From assembly GCA_900472485.1 (NCBI GenBank), contig UCII01000021.1, forward strand, positions 1 through 64,000: a stretch of DNA of 64,000 nucleotides. Direction: 5' to 3'. The number at the start of each line of letters is the position of its first letter. The stretch's first letter is position 1. Below the pieces are notes generated by a model. It ran no database searches. It saw nothing but the letters and a program-made list of their open reading frames with translations, and had not been told where the DNA came from. Both the position numbers and the translations under genes were made by a program. Of this stretch, positions 8,156 to 16,966 are shown piece after piece. The stretch comes from Hyphomicrobiales bacterium. Lineage in GTDB: Bacteria > Pseudomonadota > Alphaproteobacteria > Rhizobiales > Rhizobiaceae.

Positions 8156-8419
8156 TCAATCGAACGGATTATCGAGATATACCCGATCTACGAGCTTCAG
8201 ACTGCGATCGGGCTGCAGGATGTAGGTCTCGCGCACCCGTTCGCCCCACTGATCCGTGAATGTGTGGGGGACGATGCTGCCGACGGGTGACTTTTGTAAT
8301 CGTTGCGTCGGTTGCCCACCATAAGTGATGCTTCCGGGAATAGGCTGCAGCTCCGCTTGGGTGGATTGGCAAGCCGCCAGCATGCCTGCCAAAACTCCAA
8401 TGGCGACTATTCTTCTCAT
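8156..8419 (-). CDS. Small outer-membrane-type lipoprotein
   Basis: This 87-residue protein has a lipoprotein signal: MRRIVAIGVLAGMLAAC, with the lipobox LAAC placing the lipidated Cys at residue 17. The mature part is short and polar and contains an ETYILQPD stretch. The ATG at 8419 is chosen because GGAG lies 8 bases upstream and the lipoprotein signal begins there; the in-frame extension to 8503 would bury the signal. After lipidation it would sit in the periplasmic face of the inner or outer membrane. I do not recognise a function. It is monocistronic and separated by about 350 bases from the kinase gene. Confidence 0.75.
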   Translation of the reverse strand: MRRIVAIGVLAGMLAACQSTQAELQPIPGSITYGGQPTQRLQKSPVGSIVPHTFTDQWGERVRETYILQPDRSLKLVDRVYLDNPFD

Positions 8420-8537
8420 CGCATTCTCCAATTTCGCTTCGGCACACCAAACCACATGGTAAGCAAGGAAGTTCCACCGGCGGAGTCTTGTACCGTTGTA
8501 CAACCCCAGAGCCCTGAACGCTTCCCAAGCGCGGCGG

Positions 8538-8827
8538 TTACATAATGGTCTTTTCGGACTCGCCAGTTGTCCAGTCCAAATCGGCAGCCGCCGCTTTTAC
8601 CGAGAATTCCTCGATCTCACCTTCAGCGTATCGATACGCCGATCAGGCTGTTAAATCTCGGGTATCTTATTGAGACGTCCTGTGGCCACGTCCATGCGGC
8701 AGACAATCTTCTGCAGAACGCCGATCGGCCCACCGCCAAGCTGGACGGCGCGCAAGGGGAGCCTCGCTAGAGCGGTCCTTGCCTTATCGGAATCGATAAC
8801 GGCATCGCTTCCAGTGGTAATGACCAC
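8538..8827 (-). pseudogene. Possible degraded gene or two tiny frames, unidentified
   Basis: Two protein-like minus-strand readings lie end to end in different frames. One is of about 58 residues (GTG at 8827-8825 to a stop at 8651), containing LRAVQLGGGPIGVLQKIVCR. The other is of about 34 residues ending DLDWTTGESEKTIM at 8538. Both have normal codon character, but neither has a ribosome-binding site, and they may be remains of one frameshifted gene. The region also holds the upstream side of the LacI operators. No family recognised. Confidence 0.22.
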
Positions 8828-8859
8828 AAATAATCGCTTCGACTATGCATCGTGATGAT

Positions 8860-8873
8860 CCAAAACGTTTTGG
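8860..8873. promoter_or_regulatory. LacI-type operator, copy 1
   Basis: A perfect 14-base palindrome, CCAAAACGTTTTGG, with the central CG step typical of LacI-family sites. It is repeated identically 22 bases downstream (8882-8895), that is two helical turns apart on the same face. It lies 54 bases before the start of the LacI regulator gene, so autoregulation and control of the sugar operon are likely. Confidence 0.75.
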
Positions 8874-8881
8874 CTTGACTC

Positions 8882-8895
8882 CCAAAACGTTTTGG
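8882..8895. promoter_or_regulatory. LacI-type operator, copy 2
   Basis: Second identical copy of the 14-base palindrome. A TTGACT hexamer (8875-8880) sits between the two copies and could be the -35 box, which would put this operator inside the promoter spacer, a position suited to repression. The regulator's ribosome-binding site follows at 8916-8920. Confidence 0.72.
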
Positions 8896-8926
8896 AGAAT
8901 TCTCTGCACCATTCCGGAGGACGATC

Positions 8927-9937
8927 TTGGCAAATCTCAAGCAACTCGCGCAGTCGCTCGGACTGTCGATCACCACGGTTTCCCGTGCACTCGACGGTTA
9001 CGGCGATGTCTCTGCAGCAACCCAGAAGCGGGTGAGAGAGGCTGCAGACATGGTTGGCTACCGCCCGAACGCATCGGCGCGCAGGCTAAGAAAACAACGT
9101 GCGGAACTCGTTGCCATCACCCTGCCGAGCGACCCCGGGCATATCGGTCCGCCGCATTTCCTCGACATGCTCTCCAGCTGTGCTGAGCATCTTGCAAGTG
9201 CCGGCCTCAACCTGGTCATCGCGCCTGTGCCACGCGGTGAAAGTGAACTCGACATCTGCCGTCGTTTCGTTGATGGCCGCCGCGTCGACGCCATGCTTCT
9301 CGTCCGCACCAAACGGCAGGACGAACGCGTCGAATTTCTCCAGTCGCGCGGCATTCCCTTCGTCACCAACGGACGCACCGAAAGCCTCGTACCCCATCCC
9401 TATATCGACGGCGATGGTTTTGCCGGGTTTCACGCGGCAACGGTCCGTTTTCAGGCCGCCGGCCACCGCCGCATCGGCCATATCGCCGGGCCACAGGAAT
9501 ATTACTTCGCGCATGTGCGCCGCACGGGCTGGAAGGCCGCGATGGACGAGGCCGGGCTGAATGCAGATCTCTGCGCCGAAGGCGCGCCCACGGAACAGGG
9601 CGGTTATCTCGCCGCACTGGAATTGCTCCGGCAGCCTTCGCGTCCCACCGCGTTCGTTTGCTCCACGGACGAAATGGCGATCGGAGCGCTCAGAGCGCTA
9701 CGCGAAATCGATGGGGGCGAAGCGATCAGCATTGTCGGTCACGACGACCTGCCGACGGGCGCCTTCACCAGCCCTTCCCTCTCGACCATGCGCATGACCG
9801 GCGAAAACCTCGGCGCGAGCTTTGCCTCGCTGCTGTTGCGGGCAATCGCCGGCGAACCTGCGGAGGAACTGCAGGAGCTTCACGCGATCGAATTCATCGA
9901 TCGCGACAGCCATCGCCGTCCGATGAAGGCGGCATGA
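8927..9937 (+). CDS. LacI-family transcription regulator of the sugar operon
   Basis: This 336-residue repressor has an N-terminal helix-turn-helix (residues about 3-25, LKQLAQSLGLSITTVSRALDG) and hinge, followed by a periplasmic-binding-protein-like effector domain (residues about 60-330). Translation starts at TTG 8927, supported by GGAGG at 8916-8920 and by the correct LacI N-terminus. Twin palindromic operators lie immediately upstream. The gene is the first of a run with the binding protein, two permeases, ATPase and glycosidase, with a 46-base gap to the next gene, so it probably represses its own operon. The inducer is inferred to be the imported glycoside or a product of it. Confidence 0.9.
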   Translation: MANLKQLAQSLGLSITTVSRALDGYGDVSAATQKRVREAADMVGYRPNASARRLRKQRAELVAITLPSDPGHIGPPHFLDMLSSCAEHLASAGLNLVIAPVPRGESELDICRRFVDGRRVDAMLLVRTKRQDERVEFLQSRGIPFVTNGRTESLVPHPYIDGDGFAGFHAATVRFQAAGHRRIGHIAGPQEYYFAHVRRTGWKAAMDEAGLNADLCAEGAPTEQGGYLAALELLRQPSRPTAFVCSTDEMAIGALRALREIDGGEAISIVGHDDLPTGAFTSPSLSTMRMTGENLGASFASLLLRAIAGEPAEELQELHAIEFIDRDSHRRPMKAA

Positions 9938-9983
9938 TCCGACACAGTGCATCACGGATAAGAACAATGAAGGAGGAGAGAAT

Positions 9984-11258
9984 ATGAAACGCATCACGTC
10001 ATTCGGAATTCTGGCTTCCACTGTGCTGGCCTTTGCTTCGCCGGTGCTTGCCCAGACGGTTTTCGTATCCACCCAGCTTCGCCCGATCGAAGAGGCGACC
10101 GTCGTGCGGCAGGACCTGCTGAAGGATGCCGGCAAGGTGGATTATGTGGTCGAGGAACCGCCGCAGTTCGCCGTACGCATGGAGGCAGAAGCCAAGGCCG
10201 GTAAGCACACCGTCAGCCTGGTCGGCGCGCTGCACGGCGAGCTTTCGCCACTTGCCGACAAGGATCAGCTCGAACCGCTTGATGATCTCGCTAAGAAGCT
10301 CGCCGCCGGCGGCATGCCGCAATCGCTCCTCGACCTCGGCAAGCTCGGCAAATCCACCCAGCAATACATTCCGTGGATGCAGGCGACCTATGTCATGGCC
10401 GCGAAGAAGGAAGCCCTGCAATACCTGCCAAAGGGCGCCGATATCAACGCCATCACCTACGATCAGCTGATCGGGTGGGGCAAGAACATGCAGCAGGCGA
10501 CCGGCCAACCGCAGATCGGCTTCCCGGCCGGTCCCAAGGGCCTGATGGCACGTTACTTCCAGGGTTATTTCTACCCATCCTTCACCGGCGGCGTAGTGCG
10601 CACCTTCAAGAACGCCGATGCTGCGGCAGGCTGGGAGAAGCTCAAGGCGCTCTGGGCCTATGTAAACCCCAACTCCACCAATTACGACTTCATGCAGGAG
10701 CCGCTGGCCGCCGGTGAAGTCATGGTCGCCTGGGATCATGTCGCCCGACTGAAAAATGCCATTTCCGCCTCGCCGGACGACTACGTCGTATTCCCGCCCC
10801 CGGCCGGCCCCAAGGGGCGCGGATACATGCCCGTTCTCGCCGGCCTTTCGATCCCGAAGGGTGCCCCGGATGCGGCGGGCGCGATGAAGATCATCGAAAC
10901 ACTGACGACCCCGGGGATCCAGCTGCTCACCGCGTCCAAGGTCGGCTTCTTCCCGACGCTGAACGTCCAGCTGCCGCCGGATCTCGACAAGGGCGTCGCA
11001 CTTCTCGCCGGTGCCGTCACCAAGACCCAGGCGGCCAAGGATGCGGTGATTTCGCTTCTCCCAGTCGGCCTCGGCGACAAGGGCGGCGAGTTCAACAAGG
11101 TCTATATGGACAGCTTCCAGCTGATCGTGCTGCAAAACCAGCCCGTCGGCGACGTGCTGGCCAAGCAGGGCGCCGTCATGACCAAGCTGATGACCGATAC
11201 CAAGGCGCCCTGCTGGGCACCGGATGCCAAGAGTGACGGCGCCTGCCCGGTTCAATAA
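9984..11258 (+). CDS. Sugar ABC transporter, periplasmic binding protein
   Basis: This 424-residue extracellular solute-binding protein is of the CUT1 (carbohydrate) class. A Sec signal peptide covers residues 1-23 (cleavage after VLAQ). The rest has the usual two-lobed architecture, with Trp/Tyr-rich segments such as YFQGYFYPSF that suit sugar stacking. Two cysteines near the C-terminus (CWAPDAKSDGAC) may form a disulfide. The start is supported by AAGGAGGAGA just before the ATG. It is followed after 72 bases, across a weak hairpin, by two permease genes and an ATPase. The glycosidase at the end of the operon suggests a glucosyl- or mannosyl-type glycoside as ligand. The exact substrate is not readable from sequence. 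Confidence 0.88.
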   Translation: MKRITSFGILASTVLAFASPVLAQTVFVSTQLRPIEEATVVRQDLLKDAGKVDYVVEEPPQFAVRMEAEAKAGKHTVSLVGALHGELSPLADKDQLEPLDDLAKKLAAGGMPQSLLDLGKLGKSTQQYIPWMQATYVMAAKKEALQYLPKGADINAITYDQLIGWGKNMQQATGQPQIGFPAGPKGLMARYFQGYFYPSFTGGVVRTFKNADAAAGWEKLKALWAYVNPNSTNYDFMQEPLAAGEVMVAWDHVARLKNAISASPDDYVVFPPPAGPKGRGYMPVLAGLSIPKGAPDAAGAMKIIETLTTPGIQLLTASKVGFFPTLNVQLPPDLDKGVALLAGAVTKTQAAKDAVISLLPVGLGDKGGEFNKVYMDSFQLIVLQNQPVGDVLAKQGAVMTKLMTDTKAPCWAPDAKSDGACPVQ

Positions 11259-11273
11259 TCCTCCCTGGAGTGC

Positions 11274-11291
11274 CTGGGCGCGAATGCCCGG
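11274..11291 (+). other. Intercistronic hairpin between binding protein and permease genes
   Basis: 11274-11279 pairs with 11286-11291 (six pairs, one of them G-T) across a 6-base loop. Hairpins at this point are common in binding-protein operons, where they stabilise the highly expressed binding-protein message or reduce read-through to the permeases. The stem is short, so confidence is modest. Confidence 0.35.
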
Positions 11292-11330
11292 ACATTCTTT
11301 CTGCAACCCTGCTTTTCGAGGCGGGAGCCC

Positions 11331-12182
11331 ATGACTCAAAATCGACCCTGGATCCCCTATCTGCTGATCCTGCCATCTGTCGTTTTCCTCGGCCTGCTTT
11401 TCATCGTGCCGCTGGTGCAGACGATCTGGCTGGCGGTCTCGGATGATGGCGCACCGTCGCTCGCAAACATGCAGCGCATGGTGACGGACATCAATTTCAT
11501 GCAATCGGTACGCAACACGTTCCTGCTGACGATCGTGGTCGTACCGGTCCAGATCGCCATCGCGCTCGCCATGGGCACGATGGTCGCCAAGATCGGCCGC
11601 GGGCGGGAGACCATTCTGTGGATTTGGACGATCCCGCTCGGCATTTCGGATCTCGCCGCCGGCCTCGTCTGGCTGTCGATCCTCCAGAATACCGGTTATT
11701 TCAACTCGCTGCTCTTCAGCCTCGGCGTGATCAGCCGCCAGGCGAGTTGGCTCTCCTACCAGACGCCGGTTGCGCTTTTCATCGCCATCGCGGTGGCGGA
11801 GATCTGGCGCGGCACGGCGATCGTCATGGTCATCATCGTCGCCGGCCTCAACCAGGTGCCGAAGGAGTTCAAGGAAGCCGCCGAAATCTTCGGGGCCGGT
11901 CCCTGGACGCGCTTTTGGAAAATAACCCTGCCGTTGATCCGCCCGGCGCTGCAATCGGCCCTCATCCTGCGCACAGTGCTCGCCTTCGAGGTCTTCGCAG
12001 TCGTATATGCACTGGGCGGCCGTAATTTTCCGGTTCTCGTGGGCGAAGCCTACAACTGGCAGAACCAGAACCAGAATTACAGCGTCGCGGCCGCCTATGC
12101 GGTTCTGATCATGGTCATCTCGCTCGCCGCAACCCTCGTCTATCTCAAGGCCTTCAAGGTCGATCCGGAGCGCCTGCCATGA
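11331..12182 (+). CDS. Sugar ABC transporter permease (MalF/UgpA-like)
   Basis: This 283-residue inner-membrane permease of the CUT1 family has six predicted membrane segments, starting with PYLLILPSVVFLGLLFIVPL near residues 7-28. The cytoplasmic EAA loop that docks on the ATPase is visible as KEFKEAAEIFGAGPWTRFWKITLPL (about residues 180-205). The preceding AGGCGGGAGCCC includes a ribosome-binding site. The stop codon overlaps the ATG of the next permease by four bases (ATGA), which couples their translation. Together with the second permease it forms the heterodimeric pore. Confidence 0.9.
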   Translation: MTQNRPWIPYLLILPSVVFLGLLFIVPLVQTIWLAVSDDGAPSLANMQRMVTDINFMQSVRNTFLLTIVVVPVQIAIALAMGTMVAKIGRGRETILWIWTIPLGISDLAAGLVWLSILQNTGYFNSLLFSLGVISRQASWLSYQTPVALFIAIAVAEIWRGTAIVMVIIVAGLNQVPKEFKEAAEIFGAGPWTRFWKITLPLIRPALQSALILRTVLAFEVFAVVYALGGRNFPVLVGEAYNWQNQNQNYSVAAAYAVLIMVISLAATLVYLKAFKVDPERLP

Positions 12183-13039
12183 ACATGCAAGCCATCAGTT
12201 CCGAAGCAGCCGCCACCGCCAATCCTGCAAGCTTCGTTTCATCGCGCCGCTGGTTGCTCTGGAGCGGTATCGCCGCGCTTTGCGCCTGGGTTCTCGTGCC
12301 GATCTATCTCGTGGCGCTAGGCGCATTCGGCGGGCGACAGGGCGTCTACATCTGGCCGAAGACCGGCCTGCCGACCGGCATCTCGCTCGAACCCTTCATC
12401 CTCTTCCTGCAGACGGAAGGGGTCGTCCGCTCCTTCCTCAATTCGCTGGGCGCCGCAGGCATCACAGTAGCCCTCTCCATTCTGCTCGGGGCGCCCGCGG
12501 GCTATGCGCTCGCCCGCTACAATTTTCCGGGCAAGGACAGCTACCGGCTGCTGGTCCTGCTGACGCGTGCCTTCCCGCTGGCGATCCTGGCGCTGCCGCT
12601 CACCGTCTCCTTCATCCGGCTCGGCCTTTACGATACGATCGTCGGCGTCGGCCTGATCCATACCGTCCTGGCGCTCCCCTTCGCGGCTCTGGTGACCCAG
12701 GGCATTTTCCTCGGCGTCCCAAAGGAGCTGGAAGAAGCCGCATGGGTTTTCGGCTGCACCCGCATCCAGGCCTTTTTCAAGGTCGTGGCGCCACTCGCCT
12801 TGCCGGGCATCGTCGCAACCGCCGTCTTTGCGTTCGTCATCTCGTGGAACGAAGTCTTCGCCGCCTCGGTGCTGACGGTGCGCAACCGCACACTGACGGC
12901 CTATCTGCTGACGGTGCTTTCCGAAAGCCCGATGCATTATCGCTTCGCCGGCGGCCTGATGCTCATCCTTCCATCGGTTTTCTTCATCTTCGCGGTCAGG
13001 CGCTACCTTTTCGCGATCTGGGGCATTTCCTCCAAATAA
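12179..13039 (+). CDS. Sugar ABC transporter permease (MalG/UgpE-like)
   Basis: This 286-residue permease is the partner of the preceding one. After a variable N-terminus of about 25 residues come six membrane segments. The EAA loop reads KELEEAAWVFGCTRIQAFFKVVAPLALPG (about residues 180-208). It begins within the ATGA overlap at 12179-12182 and is followed 14 bases later by the ATPase gene. Function: transmembrane channel for the sugar delivered by the binding protein encoded at 9984. Confidence 0.9.
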   Translation: MNMQAISSEAAATANPASFVSSRRWLLWSGIAALCAWVLVPIYLVALGAFGGRQGVYIWPKTGLPTGISLEPFILFLQTEGVVRSFLNSLGAAGITVALSILLGAPAGYALARYNFPGKDSYRLLVLLTRAFPLAILALPLTVSFIRLGLYDTIVGVGLIHTVLALPFAALVTQGIFLGVPKELEEAAWVFGCTRIQAFFKVVAPLALPGIVATAVFAFVISWNEVFAASVLTVRNRTLTAYLLTVLSESPMHYRFAGGLMLILPSVFFIFAVRRYLFAIWGISSK

Positions 13040-13052
13040 CGGGACCAATTCC

Positions 13053-14111
13053 ATGGCCAATATTGTCATCGACCGTGTCCGCAAGAGTTTCGGGGCATTC
13101 CAGGCCCTGAAAGAGGTCTCGCTGACGATCAACGATGGTGAATTCGTCTCGCTTCTCGGCCCGTCCGGCTGCGGCAAGACCACGCTCCTGCGCATCATCG
13201 CCGGTCTCGAAACCGCATCCGGCGGCGATGTCCGCATCGGCGACAAGCCGGTCCTCGGGCTCGCTCCCAAGGATCGCGGGCTCGCGATGGTCTTCCAAAA
13301 CTACGCAGTCTTCCCGCATATGACGGTGTACGAAAACGTTGCCTTCGGGCTGCGCATGCAGAAGGCAGACGAGGCGCGCATCAAGGCGCAGGTCGAAAAG
13401 GCCGCCGGCCTGCTGCATATCGAACAGTATCTCGACCGTTACCCGAACAAGCTTTCGGGCGGCCAGCGCCAGCGCGTCGCCGTTGCCCGCGCGCTTGCCG
13501 TCGAGCCCAAGGTACTCCTCATGGACGAACCGCTCTCCAACCTCGATGCGCTGCTTCGCCTCGAAATGCGCACCGAACTCAAGACAGTGCTGCAATCGGC
13601 CGGCACAACGACGATCTACGTCACGCACGACCAGACGGAGGCGATGGGCCTTTCCGACCGCATCGCCGTCATGCACGGAGGGATCGTCGAGCAGGTCGGC
13701 TCGCCGGTCGATGTCTATAATCATCCCGCAACGCGCTTCGTCGGCGGGTTCATCGGCAATCCACCGATGAACTTCATCAAGGTACCTGTCCTGAACGGCC
13801 AGGTCTCTGCCGGGATCGAGCAACTGAATGCACCGCAGGAAGCCGGCAAGGAGATCATCCTCGGCCTGCGCGGCGAGGCGGTCGAGCTCGCGAGCCTGCC
13901 CGAGGGCCTCGAAATGAAAGTACGGGTCGCCGAGCCGATGGGCTCACACCTGCTCCTGACCGGCTCGATCCATGATCAGCCCGTGCGCGTCATCCTGCCT
14001 GCCTCCGAGACCGTTGGGAGCGGCGATACGATCGGCCTGAAGCTCGATCGCAAGCGCATCACCTGGCTTTCGCCCGAAAGCGGCCAATCTTTCCCGACCG
14101 TGACGATCTAG
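13053..14111 (+). CDS. Sugar ABC transporter ATPase (UgpC/MsmK/MalK-like)
   Basis: This 352-residue ATP-binding subunit has Walker A GPSGCGKTT (about residues 36-44), Q-loop VFQNYAVFPHMTV, signature LSGGQRQR, Walker B VLLMDEPLSNLDA and the H-loop in VTHDQTEA, so all catalytic motifs are intact. The C-terminal 110 residues form the TOBE/OB regulatory domain typical of CUT1 ATPases. Such ATPases often serve several importers. The CUT1 importer at 24.9-28.0 kb has no ATPase of its own and could borrow this one. Cytoplasmic face of the inner membrane. Confidence 0.92.
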   Translation: MANIVIDRVRKSFGAFQALKEVSLTINDGEFVSLLGPSGCGKTTLLRIIAGLETASGGDVRIGDKPVLGLAPKDRGLAMVFQNYAVFPHMTVYENVAFGLRMQKADEARIKAQVEKAAGLLHIEQYLDRYPNKLSGGQRQRVAVARALAVEPKVLLMDEPLSNLDALLRLEMRTELKTVLQSAGTTTIYVTHDQTEAMGLSDRIAVMHGGIVEQVGSPVDVYNHPATRFVGGFIGNPPMNFIKVPVLNGQVSAGIEQLNAPQEAGKEIILGLRGEAVELASLPEGLEMKVRVAEPMGSHLLLTGSIHDQPVRVILPASETVGSGDTIGLKLDRKRITWLSPESGQSFPTVTI

Positions 14112-14142
14112 GGGCGTCCCTCCCCGATACCGGAGTACCGAC

Positions 14143-15393
14143 ATGAACCTGCATATCGATCAAGCCAAGCGCATTCTCGTCGCCAACGACCGCGGCGGCT
14201 ATACGGTGCCGACGGACCGGCTCTATCCCTTCCAGTGGAACTGGGATTCCGCCTTCGTCGCCATGGGCTTCGCGCTTTACGATACGGACCGTGCCTATCG
14301 CGAACTGGAGCGGCTGGTCGAGGGCCAGTGGGCGGACGGAATGATCCCGCATATCGTCTTCCACCAGCCGAGCGATACCTATTTTCCGGGCCCGAACGTC
14401 TGGCGCACCCGCCACACGGTCCCCACCTCCGGCATCACCCAGCCGCCCGTTTTCGCCATCGCACTCCGCAAGCTGCACGAAGCCACCGGAGACAAGACCC
14501 GCACCCTGCCGCTCTATGAGGCGGCCCTGAAATGGCACCGCTGGTGGTATGCGGCTCGCGACCCTGAAGGGACCGGCCTCGTTGCCCTGCTTCATCCCTG
14601 GGAAAGCGGCAGCGACAATTCTCCCGCATGGGATGTCGCGCTTGCCCGCGTTCCCACCACCACCGACACGCCGGTCGTGCGCAAGGATACCGGCCATGTG
14701 AACGCTTTGATGCGTCCCCGCAACGAGGACTATCAGCGCTTCATCCACCTGGTTGATACCTATGCCGCCTGCGGCTGGGAGCCGGCCAGACAGTGGGCGA
14801 AGGCCCCCTTCAAGGTCGCCGAGATCCAGACCACCGCGATCCTGCTCAAGGCCGGCGAAGACCTCGAAGCGCTCGCTCACGAATTCGGCCGCAAGGAAGA
14901 CGCGTCCGAAATCGCCGCGCTCAATGAAAAAACTCGCAACGCGATCCTCGCCCAGTGGCGACCCGATCTGTCGCGTTTCGTATCACGCGATCTCGTTTCG
15001 GGCTGGGATATCGAGGCACCGACACAGGCGGGGTTCATCCCGCTTCTGTCGCTCGATCTCGACAAGGCGGTCGTCAGCGCTCTCGTCGACGAAATGAAGG
15101 CATGGTCCAAGGGGATGAAAGTCGCCTTCCCGACCGTAAAGCCCGGCGTCGCCAGCTGGGAGCCGAAACGATACTGGCGCGGCCCGGCCTGGGCGATCAT
15201 CAACTGGCTGCTGATCGACGGCCTGAAGCGCAATGGCCGGATCGACGACGCCGAGAAGCTACGCAAGTCGACCATCTCGGCGATCGAGGCGGAGGGTTTT
15301 GCCGAATATTTCGACCCGGTCACCGGGGAAGGCTGCGGCGGCCTTGGCTTCTCCTGGACGGCTGCAGCTTATATGTGGCTCGTCGCGTCGTAA
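14143..15393 (+). CDS. GH63-like glycoside hydrolase (glucosyl/mannosylglycerate hydrolase type)
   Basis: This 416-residue cytoplasmic protein with an (alpha/alpha)6-barrel look has motifs of the MGH1-like/GH63 group. These are FQWNWDSAFVAMGFA near residue 30, WADGMIPHIVF near 65, HPWESGSDNSPAWD near 150, and YWRGPAWAIINWLL near 345. There is no signal peptide. Characterised bacterial relatives hydrolyse glucosylglycerate or mannosylglycerate, and plant relatives act on mannosylglycerate. As last gene of the LacI-controlled importer operon it would split the imported compatible-solute glycoside. The 31-base gap from the ATPase and the shared strand support one transcript. The substrate is inferred from family and context; trehalose-like or other glucosides remain possible. 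Confidence 0.78.
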   Translation: MNLHIDQAKRILVANDRGGYTVPTDRLYPFQWNWDSAFVAMGFALYDTDRAYRELERLVEGQWADGMIPHIVFHQPSDTYFPGPNVWRTRHTVPTSGITQPPVFAIALRKLHEATGDKTRTLPLYEAALKWHRWWYAARDPEGTGLVALLHPWESGSDNSPAWDVALARVPTTTDTPVVRKDTGHVNALMRPRNEDYQRFIHLVDTYAACGWEPARQWAKAPFKVAEIQTTAILLKAGEDLEALAHEFGRKEDASEIAALNEKTRNAILAQWRPDLSRFVSRDLVSGWDIEAPTQAGFIPLLSLDLDKAVVSALVDEMKAWSKGMKVAFPTVKPGVASWEPKRYWRGPAWAIINWLLIDGLKRNGRIDDAEKLRKSTISAIEAEGFAEYFDPVTGEGCGGLGFSWTAAAYMWLVAS

Positions 15394-15718
15394 ATTAGGC
15401 ACCGGTCGCGCCCGCGAATAAATCTTAGGTCGTGCACCAGTCTAATGTAAGCGCTATTTTGCTCCTACCTTCCGCACAGCTGGTTGATCGTTGATGTTGT
15501 GCTCGAATGGGGCTTCGACATATGACGATTGCAGGACTTACGCATAGCATCAAGGCTGATGCTGTGGTGCAGCGGTTTGGCCGCACGCTATCTTTAAATA
15601 TGCTGACACGACGCTTCCTTCCGTTCGTAACCCGAGCCATCTGGATTTGGAGCTAAGCGGTAGAAGCGATCCGCAATCCGGCATCTGGATTTTTTCAAGA
15701 AACCGTCAGACCACACGA
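15394..15718. other. Intergenic region between converging operons
   Basis: A 44-codon plus-strand frame (15522-15656) and a 71-codon minus-strand frame (15425-15640) overlap each other. Neither has a ribosome-binding site or family resemblance. No clear terminator hairpin was found although operons converge here. I call no gene. Confidence 0.35.
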
Positions 15719-16966
15719 TCATTGCTTCTTTAAATAGTCACGCAGACTTGCAACATCCGCGGACTTTACCGCCGGTGCAGCATTGCCCCAGCTATTGCGA
15801 ACATAGGTCAGGACGCTTGCAACCTGTTCGTCAGACATGTTCCAGTCGAAGGCGGGCATCGCGGGGGAGGTACTGACGGCATCTGTGCTCCCGGCTCGAC
15901 TTCCGGCGAGGACCACATGGATTAGCGATGTTGCGTCATCGGCATTGACGAGCGGCGCGTCGGCAAGCCTTGGAAACAGTTTTGGTATCCCCTCGCCCGC
16001 CGGCGTATGGCAGCCGGAACAACGGTCGGCATAAAGAGCCGCGCCAGCCTTCATGACAGGCTCGGATTGCGCGATGGCGGCAGGTGCCGCCGTTGATGTT
16101 TCGCCGCTGTCCTTGAGGTAGGTGGCGATCGCTGCAAGATCGGAATCGCTGATCCTGGATGTAGACTTGGTAACGACTTCCGCCATCGGTCCAGACGCCA
16201 GATCAAACCGGTTGGCACCCGTCTTGAGATAGGCAACGATATCGTCCATGCTCCAGTTGCCGATGCCTTGATGCTGATCAGTGGTTATATTGGGAGCATT
16301 CCATCCCTGTATGACAAACCCTTGCAATGCCTTGCTGTCCTTGTCTCCTCCGAGCGCATTCTTCGGCGTGTGGCATGTACCGCAATGCCCGGGCCCCTCC
16401 ACGAGATAGGCTCCGCGATTCCATTGCTCGCTCTTGGCTGCATTCGGTTTGAAAACACCTGCAGTGAAGTTCAGGGCGTTCCAGCCGAATAGCGACCAGC
16501 GCTGGTTATAAGGGAACGGCAGCTGGTTGACCTCGACCTGATTTTTAACTGGCTGCAACGTTTGCAAATAGGCGAAAAGTGCTCCGTTGTCCTCAGCGGT
16601 CATTTTAGTATAGGCGGGATACGGCATGGCGGCGTAGAGATGATAGCCGCCCCTGCCGATCCCTTCGGACATGACGCGCTGGAAATCTTCCTTCGTGTAT
16701 TTGCCGATGCCGGTTTCGCGGTCCGGGGTTATATTCGGTGTGACCAGATCGCCGAAGGGTGTTTCGATGCTCAGACCGCCGGCGAAGGGCTGCCCTCCTG
16801 GCGCGGTGTGGCAGGCCGCACAATCGCTCAGAATGGAGAGATAGCGGCCCCGGTCGACCACGTTGAACTCCGCATCGCCCAGGGATTGCGCCATGGCAAG
16901 TGACGATAAGCCTCCAACTACAGCCGCCGTCATCCCTACCCGGAATTTCCAGAGCGCCCTCGTCAT
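15719..16966 (-). CDS. Triheme cytochrome c subunit of membrane-bound sugar dehydrogenase
   Basis: This 415-residue secreted cytochrome has a signal peptide at residues about 1-26 and three c-type heme attachment sites in three domains: CAACH (about 49), CGTCH (about 196) and CSGCH (about 317). This is the build of the cytochrome subunit of gluconate 2-dehydrogenase, fructose/sorbitol dehydrogenase and alcohol dehydrogenase complexes, which pass electrons from the flavoprotein to ubiquinone at the periplasmic face. A C-terminal membrane anchor helix is not obvious, the end (ASLRDYLKKQ) being polar. Its ATG overlaps the flavoprotein stop by four bases (ATGA), giving the order small subunit, flavoprotein, cytochrome. 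Confidence 0.9.
   Translation of the reverse strand: MTRALWKFRVGMTAAVVGGLSSLAMAQSLGDAEFNVVDRGRYLSILSDCAACHTAPGGQPFAGGLSIETPFGDLVTPNITPDRETGIGKYTKEDFQRVMSEGIGRGGYHLYAAMPYPAYTKMTAEDNGALFAYLQTLQPVKNQVEVNQLPFPYNQRWSLFGWNALNFTAGVFKPNAAKSEQWNRGAYLVEGPGHCGTCHTPKNALGGDKDSKALQGFVIQGWNAPNITTDQHQGIGNWSMDDIVAYLKTGANRFDLASGPMAEVVTKSTSRISDSDLAAIATYLKDSGETSTAAPAAIAQSEPVMKAGAALYADRCSGCHTPAGEGIPKLFPRLADAPLVNADDATSLIHVVLAGSRAGSTDAVSTSPAMPAFDWNMSDEQVASVLTYVRNSWGNAAPAVKSADVASLRDYLKKQ

Noticed and set aside
9999..11954. 651-codon minus-strand open frame opposite the sugar-binding protein and permease genes
   Set aside because: Antisense shadow of two well-supported genes in GC-rich DNA; composition is Arg/His/Gly/Asp-rich without family motifs or a ribosome-binding site.
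12317..14880. Three long minus-strand frames (12317-13270, 12996-13823, 14059-14880)
   Set aside because: Antisense to permease, ATPase and glycosidase genes; no independent start signals.
15425..15656. Overlapping small frames on both strands after the glycosidase gene
   Set aside because: No ribosome-binding site, no family likeness, and mutually exclusive.
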